The notes under the pieces are model-generated. The model did not search any database. It worked only from the letters and a program-made list of their open reading frames with translations, and was not told where the DNA came from. Shown piece by piece: positions 47,101 through 56,600 of a stretch of 64,000 nt of DNA. Location: the NCBI RefSeq assembly GCF_023343835.1, contig NC_064444.1, forward strand, positions 17,831,219-17,895,218. Direction: 5' to 3'. Position numbers and translations under genes: made by a program. The stretch comes from Lagopus muta. Its lineage: Eukaryota; Chordata; Aves; Galliformes; Phasianidae. Each line of letters opens with the position of its first letter. Positions within the stretch are counted from its first letter, which is position 1.

Positions 47101-49698
47101 TGGGCTATCTGGAGAAGGTGTCGGAGGTGAAGGACACGGTGCACCGGCAGTCCCTGCTCCACCACCTCTGCCAGATGGTGGTGGAGAAGTTCCCAGAAAC
47201 CACGGACCTCTACTCAGAGATCGCCTCCATCACTCGCTCTGCCAAGGTGAGACCAAGCCCAGGCCCTACGCCTTCACCTCACCACCACCAGCACCGATGG
47301 ACAAAATCTCCCACTCCCCCTAGGTTGACTTTGATGAGTTGGCCAACAGCCTGGTGCAGCTGGAGCGGCGCTGCCGGGCGTCCTGGGACAACCTGAAGGT
47401 GATCGCCAAGCACGAGGCCAAGCCGGTGCTCAAGAGCAAGCTGACCGACTTCCTCAAGGACAGCACCCAGCGCATCGTCGTCTTGAAGGTGGTGCACCGG
47501 CGTGTCCTCAACAGGTGGGTCCAAACCCCAGCGCATCACCGGCCCCAAAGCCAACCTGTGGGGGGATGGCCGTGCCTTGATGGGTGTCCCTGCAGGTTCC
47601 ACTCCTTCCTGCTCTACCTGGGGTACCCGGCGAGCGTTGTGCGGGATGTGAAGGTGATGCCCATCTGCAAGCTGCTGCGGGAGTTTGCCCTGGAGTACCG
47701 CACGTGCCGGGAGCAAGTCCTGCAGCAGCAGAAGAAGCGTGCGGCCCATCGTGAGCGCAACAAGACGCGTGGCCGGCTCATCACAGAGGTATGGGGCTGA
47801 GCATCCCACCACTGTGCCCTGTGCTGATAGGGAGTGGCCTCACGTTGTGCCAAGGGGCGTTCAGATGGGATATTAGGAACGATTCCTTCTCTAACAGAAC
47901 GGTGAGGCAGTGGCACAGCTGCCAAAGAGGTGGGGGAGTCATCACACCTGGAGGGGTCCCAGAGCTGTGGGGATGTGGCACTGAGGGATGAGGGCAGTTG
48001 GCACGGTGCAGGTGGGCTGGGGTTGGGCTTGAGGATCTGAGAGGTCTTTTCCAAGCTTAATGATGAGTGATTCAGCTCAGAAAGCAAATGGAATCCTGGG
48101 CTCCATCAGCAGAGAGGTGGCCAGCAGGGCAGGGAGGTGATCATCCCTCTCTACTCTGCTCTTGTGAGGCCCCATCTGCAGCACTGTGTGCAGGTCTGGA
48201 GCCCCTTCTACAAGAAGGGCGGAGAGCTGTTGGAGAGGGTCCAGAGGAGGGCAAAAAGATGATCAGGGGGCTGGAGCACCTCCTGTACAAAGACAGACTG
48301 AGGGAGCTGGGCTTGTTCAGCATGGAGAAGAGAAAGCAGTGGGTGACCTCATTGCAGCCTTCAGTACCTAAAGGGAGCCTACAGACAGGAGGGAGTCAAC
48401 TCTTTGAAAGGGCAGATAACAGCAAGACAAAGGGAAATGATTTGAAGTTGAGGGAGGGAAGATTTAGGTTAGATGTCAGGGGGAAGTTCTGTACTATGAG
48501 AGTGGTGAGGTGCTGGAACAGCTGCCCAGAGAGGCTGTGATGCCCCGTCCATCCCTGGAGGTGTTCAAGGCCAGGTTGGATGGGGCCCTGGGCAGCCTGG
48601 TGTAGCATTAAATGGAGAGGTTGGTGGCCCTGCCTGTGGCAGGGGAGCTTCATGATCCTTGAGGTCCCTTCCAACCCTGGCCATTCTGTGATTTTACAAT
48701 CCTTTGATTCTGTGAGTGGTCATGGTGGCGATGGGCTGATGATTGGACTTGATCTTGGACTTCCAACCTTAATGATCGCGTGATTCTGAGCTGTGTCCCC
48801 AGTGCCTGCTTCTTGTCCTGCTGCAGACCGAGAAGTTCTCTGGCATCACCGAGGCATCGCCACCCGCCGTGGTGTCAACCAGCCCCGCACAGCAGGAGCA
48901 GGCAGAGGTGGGCCACGAGAGCATGAAGAGCATCCTGAGCTCGCCCACGGATGTCCCTGCCCGCCGCAGTCGGGGTGGCCGCGGTAGGAGCACATTGGAG
49001 ATGGGGTGGCAGAGTGGGGTGGCCCCAGGGAGCGCCCAGTTGTTGCCAGCATCCTCGTGTTCCCATGCAGTGACGGGGCTCTCCAGCCCCAGCCAGGGCT
49101 CCCCAGCCCAGGAGGATGTCCCCAGCTCACCCGACGACGCCTCGGATGAGATCATGGACCGCCTGGTGAAGTCGGTGACGCACAGTGCCAACCCCCGTCC
49201 CTGCCCCAGCCGGGAGCGCAGGAGGTCCCGTGGCAACAGGAAGTCCTGTGAGTCCCCAGTGCCACTGTCCCCACACCCTGTGCCCCCGTGTCCTGGCTGC
49301 TGTGCCCTATCCCCATGTTCTGTCCTCAGCATCCCCATGCTCTGTTCCATCCCTGTCCCCATTCTGTGCCCCTCTGATCTTTCCTGTCTCTGGAGCTCTG
49401 CTCAGATGCTCTTTCCCAACTTTTGTGTCCCAATCCCAACTCTGTGTCCCTGTCCCCGTGTCACCCAGAGCCACCCCATGCCTTGCCTCCTTTCCCTGAC
49501 CCCTCCAGACCCCTAACCCTGGCACCCACCCATGCCACCAGGACCCCTTATACCCACACCAGGGCCACAAAGCCCAGTGCACAGTGACCCAGCAGCCACT
49601 CTCCTGTCCCCACAGTGCGACGGACACTGAAGAGCGGGCTGAGTGATGAGCTGGTGCAGGCGCTGGGCTTGGGACAGGCACCGGGCATGGAGGTGTGA
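35138..49698 (+). CDS. FHOD1: FH1/FH2 domain-containing protein 1 (formin), complete
   Basis: FHOD1 is a diaphanous-related formin that caps and bundles actin and promotes stress fibres after ROCK phosphorylation. Coding exons: 35138-35308, 40291-40397, 40476-40540, 41211-41278, 41362-41467, 41553-41647, 41996-42107, 42355-42449, 42529-42672, 42747-42970, 43058-43165, 43415-43438, 43757-43810, 44398-44561, 44927-45825, 46047-46199, 46379-46561, 46774-46893, 47085-47246, 47324-47514, 47596-47788, 48827-48983, 49071-49247, 49616-49698. All junctions keep frame, giving 1284 residues against 1164 in human. The N-terminal GTPase-binding/FH3 region starts at [14 protein letters not shown]1 (about 687-738) is [13 protein letters not shown] repeats. 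FH2 (about 752-1146) includes [30 protein letters not shown] and [12 protein letters not shown]. The C-terminal DAD has [11 protein letters not shown] and the basic [13 protein letters not shown]. Confidence 0.97.
37095..37205 (+). repeat. About 52-bp repeat in FHOD1 intron 1
   Basis: Roughly two and a half units share gatgggtttggggctttcac followed by cttgcccaaagtccttgctt, with diverged forms such as gatggggttggggcccccac. Confidence 0.75.
39660..40030 (+). repeat. 18-bp minisatellite in FHOD1 intron 1
   Basis: About twenty degenerate copies of ggccaccaaggcatgggg fill the interval. Inside it a longer segment (agcaccaaaagcatgtgacc through ccttgggctaccaagg) occurs twice, at about 39906-39953 and 39967-40024, showing a second duplication level. 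The 18-bp period keeps one frame open, producing a spurious 131-codon ORF. Confidence 0.9.
43985..44145 (+). repeat. CR1 fragment in FHOD1 intron 13
   Basis: The stretch contains ggtggtggagtctccatcct, ggggatgctcagaagctgcc and the tail ggtgacctctagaggtccat, in CR1 order and plus orientation. Confidence 0.8.
44681..44905 (-). repeat. CR1 fragment in FHOD1 intron 14
   Basis: Minus orientation: ctcaggttggaggggacctt, then caggctgcccaggaccccat and gggatgggatgcccacaact. It ends only about 20 bp before the exon 15 acceptor. Confidence 0.85.
45450..45605 (+). repeat. FHOD1: 39-bp coding minisatellite forming the FHOD1 FH1 domain
   Basis: Four near-identical 39-bp units encode PPPPPPPPM(A/V)PGC. Poly-proline stretches of this kind bind profilin and SH3/WW domains and feed actin monomers to FH2. 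The human FH1 is not built from this unit, so the array looks lineage-specific. Confidence 0.9.
47845..48790 (+). repeat. CR1 cluster in FHOD1 intron 21
   Basis: An older plus-oriented CR1 end (47845-48072) is followed by a longer, better-preserved copy (48073-48716), which starts cagctcagaaagcaaatgg and ends with ggtcccttccaaccctggcc and an attctgtgatt tail. A third short tail (48717-48790, gatgggctgatgattggact) follows and stops about 35 bp before exon 22. The cluster makes up nearly the whole intron. Confidence 0.9.
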
Positions 49699-49953
49699 TG
49701 TGACCACCTGCATCCCATGGGGAAGGACACAGGGACGCTTGCACGCTCCACACCTTTGGTCTCACCTTCAGCTCCAGAGCAAGATGGGAGCGATGCTCCA
49801 GAGCTGCTCTGTGCGGTCAGGATGGAGAATGCAAGGTGGAGGATGGAGGATGAAGGATGGAGGAGCATGTGCTGCAGTGGGAGTCGGAGCAGTACTGGGG
49901 GGAGAGGGGCTGGACCCGGACCCCCGCTGGGAGCTGGGTCTGGCTGCTGTGAC

Positions 49954-49959
49954 AATAAA
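49954..49959 (+). terminator. FHOD1: FHOD1 polyadenylation signal
   Basis: AATAAA lies 256 bp past the FHOD1 stop, followed by a GT-rich stretch (gtgatgtgacgtgtgctgct) suited to a downstream element. Cleavage is expected near 49975. Confidence 0.85.
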
Positions 49960-51789
49960 GTGATGTGACGTGTGCTGCTGGCGGTGTCCCTTGTCCCCAT
50001 TCCTGGGGCATGGGGTGATGCTTCCTGCAGCATCCCCAGGCAGCCCGGTGTCCCCGTGGAGCAAGGTACCAGGGTAGCACAGCACTCCTGCATCCCTCTG
50101 CCCCACCTCCATCCCCGTGGCTCATGGCTCAGGGGCAGCCTGATGTCTCCATACCGGGATGCAATGCCCCCCCCTCCCCCCCCAGGAGTTGTGTCCTCAC
50201 CGAAGGCCTCCGCTGCCCTCTCTCTGTGTTTTCATTACAGCTGTTTTTTTGGCTCTGCAGGCCTTGGGGATATTTCCAGGCCTCCCCGGCATGCGCTGCC
50301 CTTGAGAGGCGCCTGAAGTGCTTGGCTTGGCTGTGGCACGCACGGATTGTGCCAAAAACACCACGCGGGTGGAGGGGGGGGTGGTGGAGCCGCAGGTACG
50401 CCTGGGTGCCACCAGCAGTGCCATGTGGGGTGCTCCAGTTCCCATCCCCATCTCCATAGGGTGCAACCGGTGGCACCTCCAGCCCCTCTCCTCGTCCCCA
50501 AGCTCTGTGCCACCTGCTGTCCCCGTGTCGTGCTGCCACGAGGGGGCACGGCGGCCACGTGCATGGCACTGCACAGGGATGTGTCCCCGTACATCCCATA
50601 TGTCCTCACCTCTTGAGCAAGGCCGGGTGGTGACACGCTCAGCTCAGCACGGCGGGCGCATGGAGGTGGAGGACAGGAAATGGGTCACCGTGTCGTGACC
50701 CACTGTCCCAGTGCTGGGGTGGAGGAGGCAGTGTGTCACTGGGGCCGGGAGGAAGGCAGGTTTGCTCCGTCACCCTAACAGCGAGGTCCTGCAGACGCCA
50801 TGGGGAAGGGAGGTGGGAGGCGACGATGGGTTGATGGGATGGAGAAAAGGGCTGAGCCCTGAGATGAGCCCAGATAGGGATGGGGATGCTGAGCAGGGCT
50901 TCTCCCCCCTCTGTTGGCTGGGATGGGGTGTGGGGACCTGGTACCCCTCCCTGAGCATCACCAATGCTTTGCAGCCACAAGGGGCCCCCAGCTCTTGGCA
51001 GTGCATTTGGGGTGCTCAGTCCTGCTGACCCACAACACTGTAGTGTGGGAAGCCCAGCAGGAGAGGAGAGATGGGAGTGGGAATGTGAGCTTCAACTGGG
51101 AAGCAGCTTTCCAGGTGAAACCTCTCCCAGAGCCGTAACTCCAGCTGGAAGTGGAGATGTGTTCTGTAAAGGGCTGCACAGCCTAACCTCACAGGTCAGA
51201 GCCTGGGATTTTCCGATGAGAAGGGGAAACCTGACCATGGGCATCCTTCCCCTTGGGTGGGGATGGACATGGAGGTGTTCCCTGGGGAGGGACTGGCAAA
51301 AGGAGAGGATGTCCTGGGCAGGATGAAGCACCTGTGGGAGCAGTGCTGGGTGAATCACATCCCTCCCAGCCCCAAGCCCCTGCAAACGGCCTGAAAACAA
51401 TGCGATGAATCTTCCAGAGATGAGATTAGGGAGGGGAACAATTATCTCCAAACCTGTTCGTCATGGGAGGCTCCACCGAGCTGTAGGAACAGCCTAGGGC
51501 AAAGGGGAGCAGGAGGAAGACGGATCCCCCATAGGGACCGTGCTGAGTTCGGGTGTGACCCACCCAGCCCCACTTCCAACCCGCAGAGGTGAGCCACAAT
51601 TAGCGAAATGGGCACGGAGGGCGTCAAGTAGGTCAAAAGGTAATGAGGATCTCAGCAGCATTTCCTAACAGCGAGGGGTTGAGCAACGGGGAGATGAACA
51701 AGGGCAGGCATTGTGTGCAAAGGAACAGCCAGCGAGGGCAGCCGTGGTGAGGGAGATGGCATGGGGGAGGGAGGAGATGCTGGGAGGGT

Positions 51790-52000
51790 GGCTGGACAGA
51801 TGGGTGGGCAGACGGATGGGTGGATGGATGGACAAATAGATGGCAAAGGGATGAACAGACGGTTGGACAAATGGACGGATGGATAGATGGAGGGAGGGAG
51901 GGAGGGAGGGACAAACGGTGAGTGTTCGAATGGGATGGATGGGCAGACAGATGGGCAGCTGGTTGGATGGATGGATGGACGGACAAACAGGTGGATGGAC
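51790..52000 (+). repeat. Degenerate (GGAT)n repeat
   Basis: Interrupted runs of ggat, gggcagac and ggga tetramers extend over about 200 bp, with a purer (gggagg) block near 51890-51910. Confidence 0.8.
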
Positions 52001-53179
52001 TGAGTCAGAGCAGGTAGGCTTGGTGATGCTCAGCTAACGGCGATGAGCACAAGGGCTGCTTTGTGGGTAAATCATCAAATTACAGAAGGAGGGACCTTAC
52101 GGATGGTTGGGTGACCCCTTCTCCCACAGATTCAGACCTGCATGCGCTTAGGACACTACTTGGCATCCAAGCAGGAGAGCCTCCAAGCAACCTGGGGTGC
52201 TGAAAGCAGCTGAAGACCTCAAGTAGTGCCATATTTCTTGTAGAGAGCCATCTCTGATCCAGCCAAATGAGAGAGAACTGGTCACAAATTACTATTCTGC
52301 CCTTGGAAAAATAACTTTCTTTGTGAGGTGCTTCCAAGCCTAGTGAAATTGAGGTTCCTACGCATGCTGCTTTGAAGTTTGCTGCTGGGAAGGACCCTAA
52401 GGACCCCACAAACCACATCCCAAGATGGGAGATGCGTTGGGCACATCCCTCCTCCTCTACCTGGCCAGCATTCCCCGCATTCCCCGGCCGGGAAGAGCCA
52501 GGCTGCAAACCCAACCGGGTCCCACCACCACCACCACACCCCAGAAAAACCACCCCAGCCTGTTTGTTGGCCACTGCCCTCCCGCCAAGCCTCCTGTAGC
52601 TGATGAAATCTGTTTTTTCCGATGGGACCAAGGGGGTTGCATCCATACCACGTGGTTCTATGGCGAAGGACAGCGCAGGCATCCTCCATCCGACAGCAAA
52701 GCTTTTGGGAGCAGAGCCTGGCAGATGGAGCAGCGATGCTCCGTCGCAGGGTCACTGAGCACAGAGGGCTGGTGGAATATTAAAGCCTGGCAGAGCAATC
52801 AAGCCAAGTCATAAAGGTGGGAAGGGGAGGACTTTGCCCCAGCACCTGCTGCTCGTGGCACGCCTCTGGAGCAGCGCTGGGTGCACTCAGCATGGCAGGG
52901 AGCAAACGCAGCAGCGGGTTGGGGGATGGTTTGGGATCACCTTGGTCCCAAGCCCCGTAGGGCCTGGAGAGCACCTGGATGTGGTTCACACCTTACCTGC
53001 TTGGGGTCCGGTCTCATGAGGTGGCTCTGGTGGCACCGCACACCTGTGTGCCTGTGGGAGGGGATGGAGACCCCCAGCCCGGCCATGGAGCTGTGGGGCT
53101 GTGCATCTTTCTTTAGGCTGCTTGGCCTGGGAACCGAGCCCCGGGGTGGGCACAGTGGCACCGGTGCCGCGGGCACTGA

Positions 53180-53450
53180 GCTGGGCTGAACCCAACCGAA
53201 CCGAACCGTGCCACGCTGAGCTGAACCGAGCCAACTTGAACGGAACCAAACGGAACCGAACTGAACCGAAACGGAGCAGAACCGAACCGAACCGTGCTGG
53301 AGCGAGCTGGAGCGCACTGAACCGAAATGACCCGTGCCGAGCTGAGCTGAGCTGAGCTGAGCCCCGCGCGGTGCCGAACCGAGCCGAGCCGCTCCTACCC
53401 GCGCCGAACCCAACTGTGCCAAACGGAGCAGAACCGAACCGAGCCGTGCC
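53180..53450 (+). repeat. Degenerate pentamer array upstream of HSD11B2
   Basis: The sequence is built almost wholly from five-base words: aaccg, gaacc, gagct, gtgcc and gagcc. Pure stretches include gagctgagctgagctgag near 53339-53360. It ends within about 50 bp of the HSD11B2 promoter CCAAT box. Confidence 0.85.
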
Positions 53451-53484
53451 GAGCCCGCTCCTCCCTCCCCGCCCCTCCCTCCGC

Positions 53485-53600
53485 TCCCCCCATTGGCCGC
53501 CCCCCACTCCTCCCTCCCCTCTCCTCCCGCCCCCCCCCGCTATAAGCTCCCCGCGGTGGCACCACGCGGCCGGTGCGGCGGGGCCGGGCCGGCGCTGAAC
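53485..53600 (+). promoter_or_regulatory. HSD11B2: HSD11B2 core promoter
   Basis: A reverse CCAAT box (ATTGG, 53492-53496) in a pyrimidine/GC-rich tract of Sp1-like cccgcccc strings is followed by TATAAG at 53541-53546. Initiation is expected about 25-30 bp later, near 53570, leaving a 5' UTR of about 60 bases before the ATG at 53631. Confidence 0.75.
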
Positions 53601-53630
53601 ATCCCATCCCATCCTTTCCCATCGCATCAC

Positions 53631-56600
53631 ATGGAGCGAGCGGAGCGGTGGGCGTACGGAGCGCTGTGGGCGGCGCTGGGGGGCGGCTTAGCGCTGCGGG
53701 CGGCGCGGGGAGACGTGGTGCTGGGCCGGGCGCTGGCCGTGCCGCTGGCTTTGCTGGCCGCCGTGCAGAGCCTGTGCCGAGCCTGCCTGCCGCTGCCCCT
53801 CGGGCTCGCCCTGGCCGCGGCGTCCGCCTGCCTGCTGCTCCGCTGGGCGCCCGGCAGGAGGCTGCTGCCGGTGGAGGGCAGGGCGGTGCTGGTCACAGGT
53901 GAGCGCGGTGCGGTGCCGGGGTGCTCCGGGTGGTGCCGGGGATGCGCTCCGGGGATGCGCTGCTCGCCGGGGAGACGCGCGGACGGCGCCGGGGTCGCTC
54001 CTCTCGGAGGGGGGCTGCGCTTCCGTGGGGTGTCCCGGTGTGTGCGGGTGCCTCCCAGCCCGGGGAGGGTTCGTAGAATCGCCTGGGTTGGAAGGGACCC
54101 GAAAGGCCGTTTGCGCTCGCGGTGAGCAGAGGCTCCCGCGGCTCCATCAGTGCTCAGAGCCCCGTTCCCTGACCTTGGCTGCCTGCAGGGATGGGGCGGC
54201 ATCAGCTCTCTGTGCAGCCGCTGCCTCACCGCCCTGAGTGTAAAGAACTTCTTCCTTATCTCCGATCTAAATCTGTCCTCCTTTGGTTTGAATCCGTTTC
54301 CCCTTGTCCTATCGCAGCAGACCCTGCTAAAGAGTCTGTTCCCTTCTCTCTCGCAGCCCTGCGGAGGTACTCAGGGTGGCTGAGCTCTGGAGAAGGGCAG
54401 CCCCAAGGAGGAGGGAATGATTCAACCCTAAAGTCCGGGCCGCGGGGCAGCCCGGTGCCGCGGGGCACTGACATCAGCCATGCACAGGTGTGTACAGTGC
54501 CTTCCTCCTGGCCGTGGGGCTGCAGGGAGGGAGCTGTGGGCACACTTGGTGCTGCCCTGACGTCCCGTTGGGCTCTGGAGAGCAGACCCAGGGAATCACC
54601 GAATCATTAAAGCTGGAGAAAACCTCTCAGGTTCCCCAAGTCCAAACCTACTCACACCACATCCCTCAGTGCCACATCTCCACTGTTCTTGGACACCTCC
54701 AGGGACAGTGACACCTCCACCTCTCTATACAGAGCCTCGCTTCTCATTCTCCTGACATCCAACCAGCTCCAAAGAGAAGGGGAAAGCTGAGCCCAGCCGT
54801 GGGGCAGGACGGTGCCATGGGGCTCACCCAGCCTGGGGTTGGCATCAGCCATGCGACGGTGACTCAGTGCTGGAACACGGTGTTCTCACCCTGTAGCACA
54901 GTGACACCTGCGGCCCCGCCGTGTTTGCTCTCGGCAGTAAATGCTTTGTGGTTGGGCAGGTTCGATTTGTGGGTGCTGAGGTGAAGCACCTCCAGGGGAG
55001 AAATGCGGTGCTGGCGGTGCCGGGCTGCACGTTTCGGCGCTTTGCATCTCTTTAAGAGCAGAGCGGGACGTTGCTGGGGCTCACGGTCCCCGTTAAGGAC
55101 CTGAAATGGGTCAGAGCTTAACACCGTGCTCAAGGTTAGCAGCAGCTGTGCAGCCCCGTCCTGCGGCCTTGCCAGATGCTGGAGCAGCTGGTGGTTGCTG
55201 GAGGCAGTGATTCCATCCAGATGTTGGGGCTGTGGAGGTGCAGATGCTTCCCTGTGGTCGCAGCAGCATCCTATCTCTCCCAACCTCGGGGCTCTGGTGC
55301 TGCCCCACACCTGATTTCTCAGTTTTGAGTGGTTGAGAGTGAAGATTTGGAGCCACTCAGTGATGGTGCTTGTGAATAACAGCTGGGCGCGATGGGTGCT
55401 GTGCTCAGTGTGCATCCAGGGTTGTGGGTTCTTCCTTTGGAGCCACGCCACGGAATGGTTTGGGTTGGAAGGAGCCTAATAATGCCATCCTAAGGCTACT
55501 ACAACTCCTGGCTGTTCCCTTCCTTGGCTCTACTTCCAGGCAGGGTTGTGGCCCATGGTTGGGTGTCACTGCTCTCCACACACCAGCTGTGCCTGTCCTG
55601 TGCAGGAGGTTGTGTGTAGGAGTTGTACCCTGTGATCGCTGTGGGTCCCCTCCAATTTGGGAGATTCTGTGATGGGGTGCTGCCCTCCTTCAGCCCAGCT
55701 CAGTCCAGCTGCTCCTGCGTATTTTTGGGGAAAATACCCCCCAGATGACCTTGTGAGGCACACAGCCCTGCGCAGATTCAGCTGCACGCAGTGTTGGCTA
55801 GGGAGTGGTTGTGAGAGATGGGCTCATAGCTCACAGGTCCCAACGGCCCGTGGTTCCAGGAGCTGTGTTTCCAAATAAACTGAGCTGCCCGTGCACTGCA
55901 AGAGAAAACGGGCTCAGCCTGATGGCAGTGTGAGGATGGGCAGGATGTGTGATGGGCATTTGGTGCCATTCCAATGGGACAAACGGGACAGTGCCTTATG
56001 CCCCGTGTAGAATTCTACCCCCAAAATACCCCAGTGGGAAGGACCTTACAGCCCACCCAACCTCTCCATGGCTTGGGCGCTCCCATAGACCTCATCCCCA
56101 TCCAGCCTGACCCTGGGCCTCTTTATGGATGGGTCGCCCATGCTTCTCCAGGCAGCTGTGCCAGGACCTCACTGCCCTCATAGTGAAGGATTCCTTCTGG
56201 TATCTAGCATCAATCTCCCCCTTCTAGTTCAGAGCTTTGGTTTGCCATGGCCGTGGCTTCCCTGGTGCTGCGTGTCCTTCCAGCGACAGCTCCTGCTGAT
56301 GGATCACCATCGTGTTCCCGGCTCGCCGTGTTCCCTCTGCTGGCCATTATTCACCCGCTTATCGCTGAGGCTCTTCACAACAACTTCCTCTTTTGGGGGG
56401 ACATAAATCCCACATTAGCTCTGATGAAAGGTACAGCCTGTGCTGCTGCCCGATGTTTGTGCTCAGATCCTTGTCACCGCTTGTCCCTGCCCTCAGCATC
56501 CCATCGCTGCCTCCAGCAGCAGCACGTGGGCACCGAGCACAGAGGATGCTCTGATGTTCCTTCGGGGAGTGTGATACCCTGTGCTGAAAGCTCTGCTCCA

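Larger units (their letters stand above)
49976..53480. other. FHOD1-HSD11B2 intergenic region
   Basis: No coding exon or RNA gene was recognised. It contains a C-rich run at 50166-50184, a degenerate ggat-type repeat at 51790-52000, and a pentamer array at 53180-53450. In human these two genes are not adjacent, so this interval contains a rearrangement junction relative to mammals. Confidence 0.6.

Noticed and set aside
53101-53355. Asn/Arg/Glu-rich repetitive frame upstream of HSD11B2
   Set aside because: It is a translation of the pentamer array and not a gene.
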